A program made the position numbers and the translations under genes. This document shows, piece by piece, positions 46,086 through 53,607 of a DNA stretch of 64,000 nucleotides. How positions within the stretch are numbered: position 1 is the first letter of the stretch; the number at the start of each line of letters is the position of its first letter. The DNA comes from an uncultured Lachnospiraceae bacterium. Its GTDB lineage: Bacteria; Bacillota; Clostridia; Lachnospirales; Lachnospiraceae. The stretch lies in the NCBI GenBank assembly GCA_934351255.1, contig CAKRJH010000007.1:1-64000 (forward strand), read 5' to 3'. Below the pieces are notes generated by a model that searched no databases, was not told the origin of the DNA, and worked only from the letters and a program-made list of their open reading frames with translations.

Positions 46086-47123
46086 GTGAACTTTCGAGAA
46101 AAACAGGAAAAAAGAGAGCATGAGATTTTGAGCCCATATGCAAGTTTTGCTGACGAGAGCCGGGGCAGAGAGCGGGAGGAGACACCCTGCGATATACGAA
46201 CCGACTATCAGCGGGACCGGGACCGCATTCTGCACTGCAAGGCATTTCGCCGCATGAAGCAAAAGACGCAGGTCTATCTGTCGCCGGAAGGGGATCATTA
46301 CCGCACCCGTATGACGCATACGCTCGAGGTGGCACAGTGCGCCAGAACCATTGCCAGGGCGCTTCTGCTCAATGAAGATCTCACCGAGGCGATCGCACTT
46401 GGCCATGATCTGGGACACACCCCGTTTGGGCATGCGGGAGAGCGCTCGCTCAATCACATTATGAAAGCCCAGGGAGGATTCCGGCACAACGAACAGAGTG
46501 TGCGGGTGGTCGAGAAGCTGGAGAAGGACGGGATGGGACTGAACCTGACCTGGGAGACCAAAGACGGGATCCTCAATCACCAGACCGGCTGCACGCCGGC
46601 GACGCTTGAGGGAAAGATTGTCCGCCTGTCCGACAAGATCTCCTATATCAATTCGGATATTGACGACTCGATCCGTGCCGGAGTGATCCGCGAGGAGGCT
46701 CTGCCATTCTGGGTGACGGACGTGCTGGGACACAGCACCAAGGAACGTCTGAATACCCTGATCCACGACATTGTGGAAAACAGCGAGGGAAAGGCGGAGA
46801 TCATCATGTCGGACGAGGTCGAAAAGGCTATGTTCTCTCTGCGTACATATATGTTTGAGAACGTATATACCAATCCGATCGCCAAGGGGGAAGAAAAAAA
46901 GGTCGAGCATATGATCGAACAGCTCTACGATTTCTATATCACCCATACCGAACAGCTCCCGGAGGAATTTTCGGCCCTGATCCTGCTGGGTGAGACGCCG
47001 GAGCGCGCAGTCTGCGACTTTGTGGCATGTATGAGTGACCATTATGCGGTTAAGCTGTACAAGGAGATTATGATTCCGAAGGCGTGGAGTATCCAGGGGT
47101 TGGAGACGCATGAGAATGGGTAA
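46086..47123 (+). CDS. dgt: Deoxyguanosinetriphosphate triphosphohydrolase-like protein (HD domain)
   Basis: HD-domain nucleotidase of 345 residues; family members split dGTP to deoxyguanosine and triphosphate. The motifs RDRDRILHCKAFRRMKQKTQV, RTRMTHTLEVAQ (first metal His), GHDLGHTPFGHAGE (HD pair) and NHQTGCTPATLEGKIVRLSDKISYINSD (cut short here as the last metal Asp region) are visible. The GTG at 46086 is preferred: AGGGAGG at 46072-46078 is seven bases away, while the ATG at 46080 would be one base away. In many Firmicutes dnaG and rpoD follow this gene; here a transposon gene does. Confidence 0.88.
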   Translation: MNFREKQEKREHEILSPYASFADESRGREREETPCDIRTDYQRDRDRILHCKAFRRMKQKTQVYLSPEGDHYRTRMTHTLEVAQCARTIARALLLNEDLTEAIALGHDLGHTPFGHAGERSLNHIMKAQGGFRHNEQSVRVVEKLEKDGMGLNLTWETKDGILNHQTGCTPATLEGKIVRLSDKISYINSDIDDSIRAGVIREEALPFWVTDVLGHSTKERLNTLIHDIVENSEGKAEIIMSDEVEKAMFSLRTYMFENVYTNPIAKGEEKKVEHMIEQLYDFYITHTEQLPEEFSALILLGETPERAVCDFVACMSDHYAVKLYKEIMIPKAWSIQGLETHENG

Positions 47124-47209
47124 GGCGGGCTTGCGAGATCACTTATTATAATCATGAAAGATGGTTGAAAAAATTGAGAGTGTAATCATCATCTTAAGGG
47201 GGAGTTATC

Positions 47210-48469
47210 ATGTTGCTGTCACATAAAATGACCATCAAATTAAGTGAAAATTACAGTAATATTCTCGGGCATATGTGTTATGCGGCATATAAGCTCTGGA
47301 ATGTCTGCAATTATGAAAGATTAAACTATAAGGAATTGAATCTTCCTGTTGAATATCCGGACTGGTATTACCAGAAAAAAGTTCATAAAAATAATTTGTG
47401 GTATAAACAGCTTCCATCACAGACAGCACAAGAGGTATGCAAACTTCTAGATAAGGGATGGAAGTCATTCTATGCTCTTCAAAAATCGCATGGTGTCGAA
47501 AATCCACATCCGCCACATTATAAGCATGATAGAATACCGGTTACTTATATGCAAAATGGTATAAAACATATGGATAATAAGGAGATTGTTCGCTTGTCAA
47601 TATCAGGGGAGTTGAAAGAATATATGGCTGTGACATATGATATCCATGACAAATTTCTTTATCTTAAAAATAAAATTTTTAAGAACATGGATAATATTAA
47701 ACAGATCAAGGTATATCCTCCTGAAAATGGAGTATGCAACATTATTGTTATCTATAAGGTGCAAGATGTACAGATGTTGCCGGACAATGGAAGATATCTT
47801 TCAATAGACCTCGGTGTTCATAATCTTATGACCTGTTATAATTCCACAACTGGTGAGTCATTTATTGCAGGAAGAAAGTATCTTTCTTTTTGTGAGTATT
47901 ATAACAAAGAAATTGCACGAGTACAGTTACAGTGGAGCAGTCTACAAAAAAGAAAAGGTATAAAGTATCCAAAGTCGTCAAAACATATCTGTAGATTATA
48001 TAAAAGTAAATCTGATGCGATTTATGACTATCTGCACAAAGTAACGCGTTATGTCGTGGATTATTGCATTAGAGAAGATATCCATACTGTTGTAATCGGT
48101 GATATTACAAATATTAGAAAGGGGAAAAACTTTGGCAGTGTAACGAATCAGAAGATTCATGCTCTGCCATATAAAAAAATTTATAATTTGCTTAAGTATA
48201 AGTGTGCAATGGTAGGAATTCATTTTATTCGCCAGAAAGAATTTTATTCAAGTCAGACAAGTCCTCTGGCTGATAGAGTTGACAGGAGACATGCGGACAA
48301 AAAGAATCGTGTTAAGCGTGGTCTTTATCAGGACGGGGAATATATATGGAATGCAGATTGTGTTGGTGCATTTAATATTCTCAGGCTTTATTTCCAGAAA
48401 CAAAAAATAGACATTCATTTGGATCCAATTTCAATTGGTGTTCCTTATATTGCAAAAGTAGCTGTATAA
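47210..48469 (+). CDS. tnpB: TnpB-type RNA-guided nuclease of an IS200/IS605-like element, zinc finger absent
   Basis: A 419-residue transposon protein with a RuvC-like core: Asp200 in LSIDLGVHN, Asp298 in VVIGDIT (usually Glu in this motif) and Asp383 in NADCVGAFNIL. The usual CxxC...CxxC zinc finger between the second and third motifs is missing and is replaced by FYSSQTSPLADRV and KKNRVKRGLY, as in a known zinc-finger-less TnpB branch. The N-terminal helical domain has KLWNVCNYERLNY. No tnpA transposase is nearby, so it cannot move by itself. The gene is clearly more AT-rich than the flanking core genes, which suggests recent acquisition. GGGGGAG precedes the ATG. Confidence 0.85.
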   Translation: MLLSHKMTIKLSENYSNILGHMCYAAYKLWNVCNYERLNYKELNLPVEYPDWYYQKKVHKNNLWYKQLPSQTAQEVCKLLDKGWKSFYALQKSHGVENPHPPHYKHDRIPVTYMQNGIKHMDNKEIVRLSISGELKEYMAVTYDIHDKFLYLKNKIFKNMDNIKQIKVYPPENGVCNIIVIYKVQDVQMLPDNGRYLSIDLGVHNLMTCYNSTTGESFIAGRKYLSFCEYYNKEIARVQLQWSSLQKRKGIKYPKSSKHICRLYKSKSDAIYDYLHKVTRYVVDYCIREDIHTVVIGDITNIRKGKNFGSVTNQKIHALPYKKIYNLLKYKCAMVGIHFIRQKEFYSSQTSPLADRVDRRHADKKNRVKRGLYQDGEYIWNADCVGAFNILRLYFQKQKIDIHLDPISIGVPYIAKVAV

Positions 48470-48610
48470 AAAGCAGTAATGGTGTCATGGACGCACCCTG
48501 AATCTACGGAGCTCAAATCCGCACATCAGATGCTTGGTACATTTAGTTATCGAGTAGTTCACGACAAATTGTCCTATACATAATAAGTAAAAGAGACAAT
48601 TTGATTTTTA
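48470..48610 (+). ncRNA. Candidate right end / guide RNA region of the TnpB element
   Basis: Directly 3' of tnpB lies non-coding sequence with a small hairpin (GGTGT/GCACC near 48481-48497) and a 9-base inverted repeat, CAAATTGTC (48565-48573) with GACAATTTG (48595-48603), before a T-rich stretch. TnpB guide RNAs are normally encoded at this position, overlapping the element's right end. The exact end and guide segment cannot be set without a second copy. Confidence 0.3.
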
Positions 48611-48689
48611 CAATGAAATCAAAAAGATGATTGCGATTTGATTTCAATTTGGAAACGATCGAAATATAATAAAAATAGAGGCGATATCT

Positions 48690-48909
48690 ATGGCGAGAGT
48701 ATCTCTGCGTTGCAAAGAAAACTCTCGGGGGCGCTGCTTATCAGTATTACAATGTAAAAGAATACGGAAATGGTTGCATTATTCTGGAACCTCGGGAACT
48801 GGCAGTGCCAGAAAGCATTTCAGCCAGAACTCTGGCAGATATGGATCGTGCGGTACGTAACTTCAAGAGAGGCGATGTTTCTCCGAACATTGACTTGTCA
48901 GATTTGTAG
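48690..48909 (+). pseudogene. Broken antitoxin-like small protein gene
   Basis: The frame ending at TAG 48907-48909 reads YQYYNVKEYGNGCIIL then EPRELAVPE, SISARTLADMDRAV and NFKRGDVSPNIDLSDL. This resembles small antitoxin-like proteins that are common in Lachnospiraceae (recalled, not searched). It has no in-frame start. An ATG at 48690 with a ribosome site lies in another frame, so a frameshift near 48705-48720 probably broke the gene. No toxin gene is adjacent. Confidence 0.5.
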
Positions 48910-48937
48910 AATAAAACGGAATATAGAACTTTACAAG

Positions 48938-48976
48938 AGCAGTTAGTCTATGACAAATAGATTAGCTGCTTTTTTA
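48938..48976 (+). terminator. Terminator before the tetR promoter
   Basis: AGCAGTTAGTCTAT (48938-48951) pairs with ATAGATTAGCTGCT (48957-48970), 14 pairs with two G-U, followed by TTTTT. Confidence 0.88.
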
Positions 48977-48986
48977 TGCAAAAAAC

Positions 48987-49030
48987 TTGAATTAGACACA
49001 ACTAACTGCTATAATGACAAAAAGTCATTA
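48987..49030 (+). promoter_or_regulatory. tetR promoter with palindromic operator
   Basis: TTGAAT (48987-48992), 17 bases, TATAAT (49010-49015). The perfect inverted repeat TAATGACAAAAAGTCATTA (49012-49030) covers the -10 box and start site, the expected place for autorepression by the TetR-type product. Confidence 0.75.
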
Positions 49031-49046
49031 AGAAAGGCGGCTTGTT

Positions 49047-49664
49047 ATGCCCAAAAGAATCAATGATACGGAAGTACGAAAAAAGCAAATCCTGGAGAAG
49101 GCATCGGCATTGTTTCTGGAAAAAGGATATGCCGGAGTGGGAATCGATGAGATTGCTGCCGCATGCGGGGTTGTCCGCGGCACGATATTGCGATACTTTC
49201 ACAGCAAAAAAGAACTCTACGATGCGATCCTTTTCGGACGGGGAAATCACGCCGGAACCATGTTAGGGGAATATTGCGATGATAATAGTATTCCCGTAAC
49301 AGAGATTATCCGGAAACTGCTGATGGTTACGGAGGCACAGTTTGCCCAGGTTATCACTGCGTATCGGGATAAATTGGAACAGGAAGAATTTCGTCAGAAC
49401 TTTGATGTGTTTCGACTTCCCATTTTCAGAAATGAAGCCAAAATGCTGGAGAAAATATTGATTCGTGGAAATGAGGAAGGGGTATGGGACATCCGTGATC
49501 CGCATATCCGGGCATACAGTTATATGTTTGCCATGTTTGGCCTGGCGGAGACGCCGGAGATGGACCTCGAATCCATGAAGCAGGAGATCCGGGAAGTAAC
49601 CAGACAAATGCTGCAGATTGATATTCCGGATGACTATGAGAAAGGAGAACCAACATGTCACTAA
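49047..49664 (+). CDS. TetR/AcrR-family transcriptional regulator
   Basis: A 205-residue repressor with an N-terminal helix-turn-helix (ALFLEKGYAGVGIDEIAAACGV, then GTILRYFHSKKELYDAI) and a variable ligand-binding C-terminal domain. AAGGCGG precedes the ATG. The start of the hydrolase gene overlaps its end by 10 bases, so the regulator probably controls that enzyme and itself through the palindrome at 49012-49030. The effector may be the hydrolase substrate, an inference from gene order. Confidence 0.9.
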   Translation: MPKRINDTEVRKKQILEKASALFLEKGYAGVGIDEIAAACGVVRGTILRYFHSKKELYDAILFGRGNHAGTMLGEYCDDNSIPVTEIIRKLLMVTEAQFAQVITAYRDKLEQEEFRQNFDVFRLPIFRNEAKMLEKILIRGNEEGVWDIRDPHIRAYSYMFAMFGLAETPEMDLESMKQEIREVTRQMLQIDIPDDYEKGEPTCH

Positions 49665-50557
49665 AATATACCATCATCAAAAAACTGTTTCACATCATAC
49701 CAATGCAGAAAGTTATGGCAAAGCCATATGACGAACTTTTGAAGACATTTCATACAGTCGGGGCGAAGCCTTCCATTCCGCAGCTAAACGATCCGGAATT
49801 GTCCTTTCAGACGCATAGGGTAGGAGAATCTCCGGTGCTGGAAATTTCCCATAAACAGAAGTCCGGGTACTTGTGCATTTATGTGGCCGGTGGAGGAATG
49901 CTGAAATATCCGAAACCGTCCCAGGCCAAGAAATTGATCCCGTTGGCAAAAACTACCGGAAGGGATATGCTGCTTCCATATTTTCCTCTTGCGCCGGAGA
50001 ATGATCTGATCGATGTGCTGAATATGTTGTATGCGACTTATAAAATGGCGTTGGAGCAGTATCCGGCCGAGAAGATTGCATTCTTAGGAGGCTCCTCCGG
50101 GGCGGCTATGGTTCTCTGGCTCATGTCATGGATCAATATGAGCGGAGAAGGCGTTCCGATGCCGGGAAAGATTGCGCTCAGTTCTCCGGGGTCCGCGCTG
50201 TCTGCCGAGGAGAGGAAACGCGCGGAGGAACTTAACCGGACGGATCTGATCATGAGCACCACTGCACTTGACAATATTTTCAAGGGAATGGTAGGAGATA
50301 AGGAACTGCCGGATGCATTGCTGTATACGTCCAGGGGCATTTATGATGGCATAAAGGACGTGTATCTGTCCTATGGTGGCGATGAAGTCTTTTCAGCGGC
50401 CGCACATTCTACTGCGGAGCAGTTGAAACGCTATGGCGCAAAAGTGACTCTGGAGATTGCAGAGGGGATGTACCATACATATGCGGTGATGCCGCTGGTG
50501 AAAGAGGCGGAACCGGGACATCAGAGGCTGGTGGACTATCTGACGGTGGAAGAGTGA
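49655..50557 (+). CDS. Alpha/beta hydrolase (hormone-sensitive lipase-like)
   Basis: A 300-residue esterase-like protein. The oxyanion segment is VAGGGMLKYPK, the nucleophile is Ser147 in GGSSGAA, Asp lies in the YGGDEVF region and His in EGMYHTYAV. This layout matches alpha/beta hydrolase fold-3 enzymes, which act on small esters. It overlaps tetR by 10 bases with AAAGGAG upstream, so it is translationally coupled to its likely regulator. The natural substrate is unknown. Confidence 0.87.
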   Translation: MSLKYTIIKKLFHIIPMQKVMAKPYDELLKTFHTVGAKPSIPQLNDPELSFQTHRVGESPVLEISHKQKSGYLCIYVAGGGMLKYPKPSQAKKLIPLAKTTGRDMLLPYFPLAPENDLIDVLNMLYATYKMALEQYPAEKIAFLGGSSGAAMVLWLMSWINMSGEGVPMPGKIALSSPGSALSAEERKRAEELNRTDLIMSTTALDNIFKGMVGDKELPDALLYTSRGIYDGIKDVYLSYGGDEVFSAAAHSTAEQLKRYGAKVTLEIAEGMYHTYAVMPLVKEAEPGHQRLVDYLTVEE

Positions 50558-50577
50558 AAGTGATATTGGGGAATAGG

Positions 50578-50613
50578 AAAAGAGCGCGGGAAAAGTCCCA
50601 CGCTCTTTTGTCG
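50578..50613 (+). terminator. Terminator, first copy of a 36-base repeat
   Basis: AAAGAGCGCGGGA / TCCCACGCTCTTT stem with a T-rich tail, ending the hydrolase transcript. A second copy with two mismatches, both in the loop, lies at 53866-53901, so the pair flanks the defence remnant. Confidence 0.88.
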
Positions 50614-50834
50614 CCTGTAATGCGACATATAAAATTGAGTCACGCAATAGAGTTTCTATGATTGAAATTTAAAGAAAAAATTCGAAAAATCGAATAATTC
50701 TTTCTGATTTTCATTGATATGTGCTCTGCTTTGTGGTATTATATTTATTATACTGTAATTATTGTTATTTATGCAGATAGATTTGGATAATAACTAAGGA
50801 ATGGTTTGATTTTTAGTATTGCGAGGTAGAGCAT
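50614..50834. other. AT-rich gap with a 16-base palindrome
   Basis: No gene was seen. The perfect palindrome ATTCGAAAAATCGAAT (50680-50695) could be an operator for the following XRE regulator. A -10-like TATACT lies at 50749-50754 without a clear -35. Confidence 0.35.
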
Positions 50835-51050
50835 ATGTCGATTTCGTATAATGGATTATGGAAGTTGTTGATTGACAAAAACCTAAAGAAAGGTGATCTG
50901 ATTGAAAGATTAGAGATCAGCAGCAGTACAATAGCAAAAATGACAAAGAACGAAGCGGTTTCTTTGCGGATACTTGAGAAGATTTGCCGGGAGCTGGACT
51001 GTGATTTTGGGGATATTGTTCACTATGTGAAAGATGAGGAGGGTGAATGA
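50835..51050 (+). CDS. XRE-family (YozG-like) helix-turn-helix regulator
   Basis: A 71-residue Cro/C1-type DNA-binding protein that is essentially only the helix-turn-helix domain: LWKLLIDKNLKKGDLIERLE, then ISSSTIAKMTKNEAVSLRIL, then CRELDCDFGDIV. It stands first in the defence island, three bases before the brxA-like remnant, and probably regulated that locus. GCGAGGTAGAG precedes the ATG. It is AT-rich like the rest of the island and unlike the tetR pair upstream. Confidence 0.88.
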   Translation: MSISYNGLWKLLIDKNLKKGDLIERLEISSSTIAKMTKNEAVSLRILEKICRELDCDFGDIVHYVKDEEGE

Positions 51051-51052
51051 TC

Positions 51053-51160
51053 ATGGAATACAGTGCAGGATTAACATCCAAGCTGTTCTGGCTGCAGGAG
51101 TCCAGAAATATAGACTGGGGAGAGAATATCTACCAGGTAAAAGCAGAATTGCCCATGTGA
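51053..51160 (+). pseudogene. brxA (DUF1819) remnant
   Basis: A 35-codon frame with a good GGAGGG site. Its start MEYSAGLTSKLFWLQESR matches the N-terminus of BrxA/DUF1819, the first gene of BREX phage-defence operons, and NIYQVKAE matches a block normally about 30 residues further on, so an internal piece is missing. It stops at TGA 51158-51160, whereas BrxA is about 200 residues. The identification rests on recalled family patterns. Confidence 0.55.
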
Positions 51161-51286
51161 CAAACTAGAAGAATTAAGATTGATCTGGACGATGGCGTTA
51201 AGGTCAATTATACGAAATTCTAGGGTGTGGAAGTGGCACAGAAAGGCAAGAAAGCATTGAAAGTGGATTTGTTGGCAAAGATATAA
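51161..51286 (+). pseudogene. 3' remnant of a pglX-type DNA methyltransferase
   Basis: The frame here reads RRIKIDLDDGVKVNYTKF, an in-frame TAG, then GVEVAQKGKKALKVDLLAKI and TAA (51284-51286). This pattern is the C-terminal tail of the BREX adenine methyltransferase PglX; the TAG is one base from a Gln codon (CAG). Everything upstream of the tail, including the SAM-binding motifs, is gone. It joins directly to the brxA-like remnant, so brxB, brxC and most of pglX are deleted. Confidence 0.5.
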
Positions 51287-51600
51287 GGTGAAAAAGGAGC
51301 AAGTATTCGATGCAGTATCTGTGATGAAAAAGTGGTTAATAAGTGATTATTTGCTAGTCATTTTATAGGAGTGTGATCAAAAAGTGGTCATTTAGTGGCC
51401 AATATCGAACACTTTTATCGGATACAAATATCCAGTAAGTATTCAATAGTAGTTGATAAGTATCCATTAATGACCATTTACTGGATACTTCTTATCATAC
51501 TGATTGAATAAGAGCAATTTGTGCAGATGGTCTGCACAAATTTATACTAAAGCTGAACAGATAGACTTGTTGGCAAAGAGATAATAAAATTAACCTAGGA
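51287..51600 (+). other. Gene-free structured segment upstream of the Septu genes
   Basis: About 310 AT-rich bases without a credible gene. Contents: two imperfect 50-base direct repeats (51321-51370 and 51373-51422), both starting GTGAT.AAAAAGTGGT; an inverted repeat, TGATAAGTATCCA (51454-51466) with TGGATACTTCTTATCA (51482-51497); a long palindrome (51516-51542); and a second copy of TTGTTGGCAAAGA (51567-51579; the first is at 51269-51281 in the pglX-like tail). It may be a leader RNA, a recombination scar or a mix of deletion joints. Confidence 0.5.
51516..51542. repeat. Palindrome, copy 1, upstream of ptuA
   Basis: Twelve-base arms (AATTTGTGCAGA and TCTGCACAAATT) around TGG. The core GTGCAGAYGGTCTGCAC recurs at 53609-53625 just after ptuB. 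No T run follows, so it is not an intrinsic terminator. Confidence 0.85.
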
Positions 51601-51610
51601 GGTGTGAACA

Positions 51611-52927
51611 GTGAGATTAAATAATATTAAGATTAAAAATTTTAGATGCTTTGAAAAAGTAAGCATTGATTTTGATAAACATATAACATTGATTGTAGGT
51701 AAAAATGGAGCCGGAAAGACAGCACTATTGGATGCTGTGGCTGTTTCAATCAGTTCATTTTTGCTAGGAATTGATGGAGCAGTAAGCCGCAGTATATTAA
51801 AAGATGATGCAAGGTATGAGTTTCATGACTTAAATGGAACGATTGATCCTCAGCATCAATTTCCAGTAAGTATTGAAAGTGAAGGAGACTGCCTGGGTGA
51901 GCAGGATAAGCAGTGGCTCAGGTCGTTGAATTCTGAGAATGGCAAGACGACGATAAAGGATGCAAGCCAGCTAACGGGCATTGCGAAGAAAGCACAAAAT
52001 AGAATTATGAAGGGAGATAAATCGTTAATTCTTCCGCTCATTTCATATTATGGAACCGGACGGTTATATGCACAGAAGAAGGAAAAGAGAAATTTACAGT
52101 CATTAACAGAATTTAAGAGACAGGTTGGATATGTAGATTGTATGGCAGCAGAATCAAACGAGAAATTGATGCTCAATTGGTTTCAGATCCAGACGATGAA
52201 AAGCCTTCAAGAGCAACAGAAAACAGGAATGATAGAAAGACCCTTGCTTTTGAAGACGGTTGAAAAAGCTATATGCAAAAGCTATGAGAGAATCAGTGGA
52301 TCAAAAAATGCCAGTATTTTCTTTGATCTTGATACGCATAGATTAATGTTGGAATTTGAAACGGATGACGGTGATGCACAAAAATTTGCGATGGATGAAA
52401 TGAGTGATGGATACAAGAATACACTTAGTATGATTGGAGATATTGCTTATCGTATGGCTGTTTTAAATCCAACGCTAGGTGATCAAGTATTGAGTGAGAC
52501 ACCGGGAATTGTTTTGATTGACGAAATAGATTTACATTTGCATCCTAAGTGGCAGCAGAGCATTTTAAATGACCTTAATGAGATTTTTCCTAAAATCCAG
52601 TTTGTTGTCAGTTCTCATGCACCGGCAGTAATTAATTCTGTGCCAAAAGAGCAGATTCGTATTCTGGATAATGGCAAAATCTATATGCCTGTAGCACAGA
52701 CTTATGGAAGAGATGCTAACTCTATTTTAAGAGAGGTTATGCAGGTATCTGACAGACCAATTGCTGTAAAACAGCGTATGGATTTATTCGATGCGTATAT
52801 GGATGAAAAGAAGTATCAAGAGGCAGACACGGTGTTAAAAGAAATCGAAAACATTGTTGGGGCAACGGATCCGGATGTTGCGGCTGCGAGAACTTCTCTG
52901 GATCTGGAGATGATATTGGGGGAATAG
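51611..52927 (+). CDS. ptuA: Septu-type defence ATPase (PtuA-like)
   Basis: A 438-residue SMC/RecF-like ATPase with IKNFRCFEKVSIDF at the start, Walker A GKNGAGKT (30-37), an ABC-type signature region DEMSDGYKNTLSMI, Walker B GIVLIDEIDLHLHP and the switch SSHAPAVI. Its direct partner is an HNH nuclease of the PtuB type, and this pair defines Septu phage defence, in which the ATPase controls the nuclease. The GTG at 51611 follows AGGAGG. The gene is AT-rich and lies within BREX remnants. An OLD-family nuclease is excluded because no TOPRIM domain is present. Confidence 0.82.
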   Translation: MRLNNIKIKNFRCFEKVSIDFDKHITLIVGKNGAGKTALLDAVAVSISSFLLGIDGAVSRSILKDDARYEFHDLNGTIDPQHQFPVSIESEGDCLGEQDKQWLRSLNSENGKTTIKDASQLTGIAKKAQNRIMKGDKSLILPLISYYGTGRLYAQKKEKRNLQSLTEFKRQVGYVDCMAAESNEKLMLNWFQIQTMKSLQEQQKTGMIERPLLLKTVEKAICKSYERISGSKNASIFFDLDTHRLMLEFETDDGDAQKFAMDEMSDGYKNTLSMIGDIAYRMAVLNPTLGDQVLSETPGIVLIDEIDLHLHPKWQQSILNDLNEIFPKIQFVVSSHAPAVINSVPKEQIRILDNGKIYMPVAQTYGRDANSILREVMQVSDRPIAVKQRMDLFDAYMDEKKYQEADTVLKEIENIVGATDPDVAAARTSLDLEMILGE

Positions 52928-52930
52928 AGT

Positions 52931-53602
52931 ATGATTGTTGTAAAAAGAGGAAAAGAACCTAACAGTCTCTTGGAATTCCGTAAAAAAAATCCGGATGCAG
53001 ATTATGAGGACATGCCATCAAGTGTGCGTGCAGATGTTAGAGAGCAGATGTGGAATGAACAAAAGCATCTTTGCGCATATTGTATGAGGAGAATAGACAG
53101 CCCGAGTGTTGTAAGAATAGAACATTGTCGATCGAGACATCCGAAGGATGAGGTGGTACATGATAAAAAGGCAACGTTGGATTTTAAATGGATGCTGGGT
53201 GTTTGCTATGGGAATAGTTTAGTAAAAGGTGTAAAACCTGCGGATACGACCTGTGATGCTCATAGAAATAACACAGAACTTACCATAAATCCATTTGATG
53301 AGATGTCAGTCAAAAAAATAAAATATAAAACAGATGGAAGTATTTATTCAGAGGATGCGGAAATAAACAGAGATGTGACGGATACCTTGAATTTGAATTG
53401 TCAAGCTATTTCTCTTCCACAGACACGAAAAAAAGTATTACTGGAAGCTCAGAAAAGAATCGTGCAGAAATGCAAAGGGAAGTCACAAGATGCCTATATG
53501 CATGAATTAGAGCGTACATATATGAATTTGGTTCAGGAACGGAATTTAACACCATATTGTGGGATTATTATCTCCTGGCTTGAGGGCAAATTGAAAAAAT
53601 GA
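52931..53602 (+). CDS. ptuB: Septu-type HNH endonuclease (PtuB-like, TIGR02646 group)
   Basis: A 223-residue nuclease. The HNH region reads LCAYCMRRI (first CxxC), IEHCRSRHP (His-bearing strand), LDFKWMLGVCYGN and TCDAHRNNTELTINPFD, followed by the DGSIYS and TLNLNCQ segments typical of the TIGR02646/PtuB group. It starts three bases after ptuA. In known Septu systems this subunit degrades DNA on phage infection. The catalytic and zinc residues appear intact, so the pair could be functional even though the surrounding BREX genes are broken. Confidence 0.82.
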   Translation: MIVVKRGKEPNSLLEFRKKNPDADYEDMPSSVRADVREQMWNEQKHLCAYCMRRIDSPSVVRIEHCRSRHPKDEVVHDKKATLDFKWMLGVCYGNSLVKGVKPADTTCDAHRNNTELTINPFDEMSVKKIKYKTDGSIYSEDAEINRDVTDTLNLNCQAISLPQTRKKVLLEAQKRIVQKCKGKSQDAYMHELERTYMNLVQERNLTPYCGIIISWLEGKLKK

Positions 53603-53607
53603 CAAAT

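Noticed and set aside
48690..48860. 57-codon frame from the ATG at 48690
   Set aside because: It has a ribosome site, but the translation is Ser/Arg/Gly-rich without resemblance to any protein, while the overlapping frame is clearly antitoxin-like. It is treated as the shifted 5' end of a pseudogene.
51321..51422. CRISPR-like repeats
   Set aside because: There are only two imperfect 50-base copies, directly adjacent and without spacers.
51376..51510. Open frame of about 44 codons in the segment before ptuA
   Set aside because: It has no usable start codon or ribosome site, and its sequence is dominated by the direct and inverted repeats.
51287..51600. Retron (RNA plus reverse transcriptase) in front of the ATPase-HNH pair
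   Set aside because: The ATPase-HNH pair occurs with some retrons, but no reverse transcriptase frame is present anywhere near, so only a Septu-type pair is claimed.
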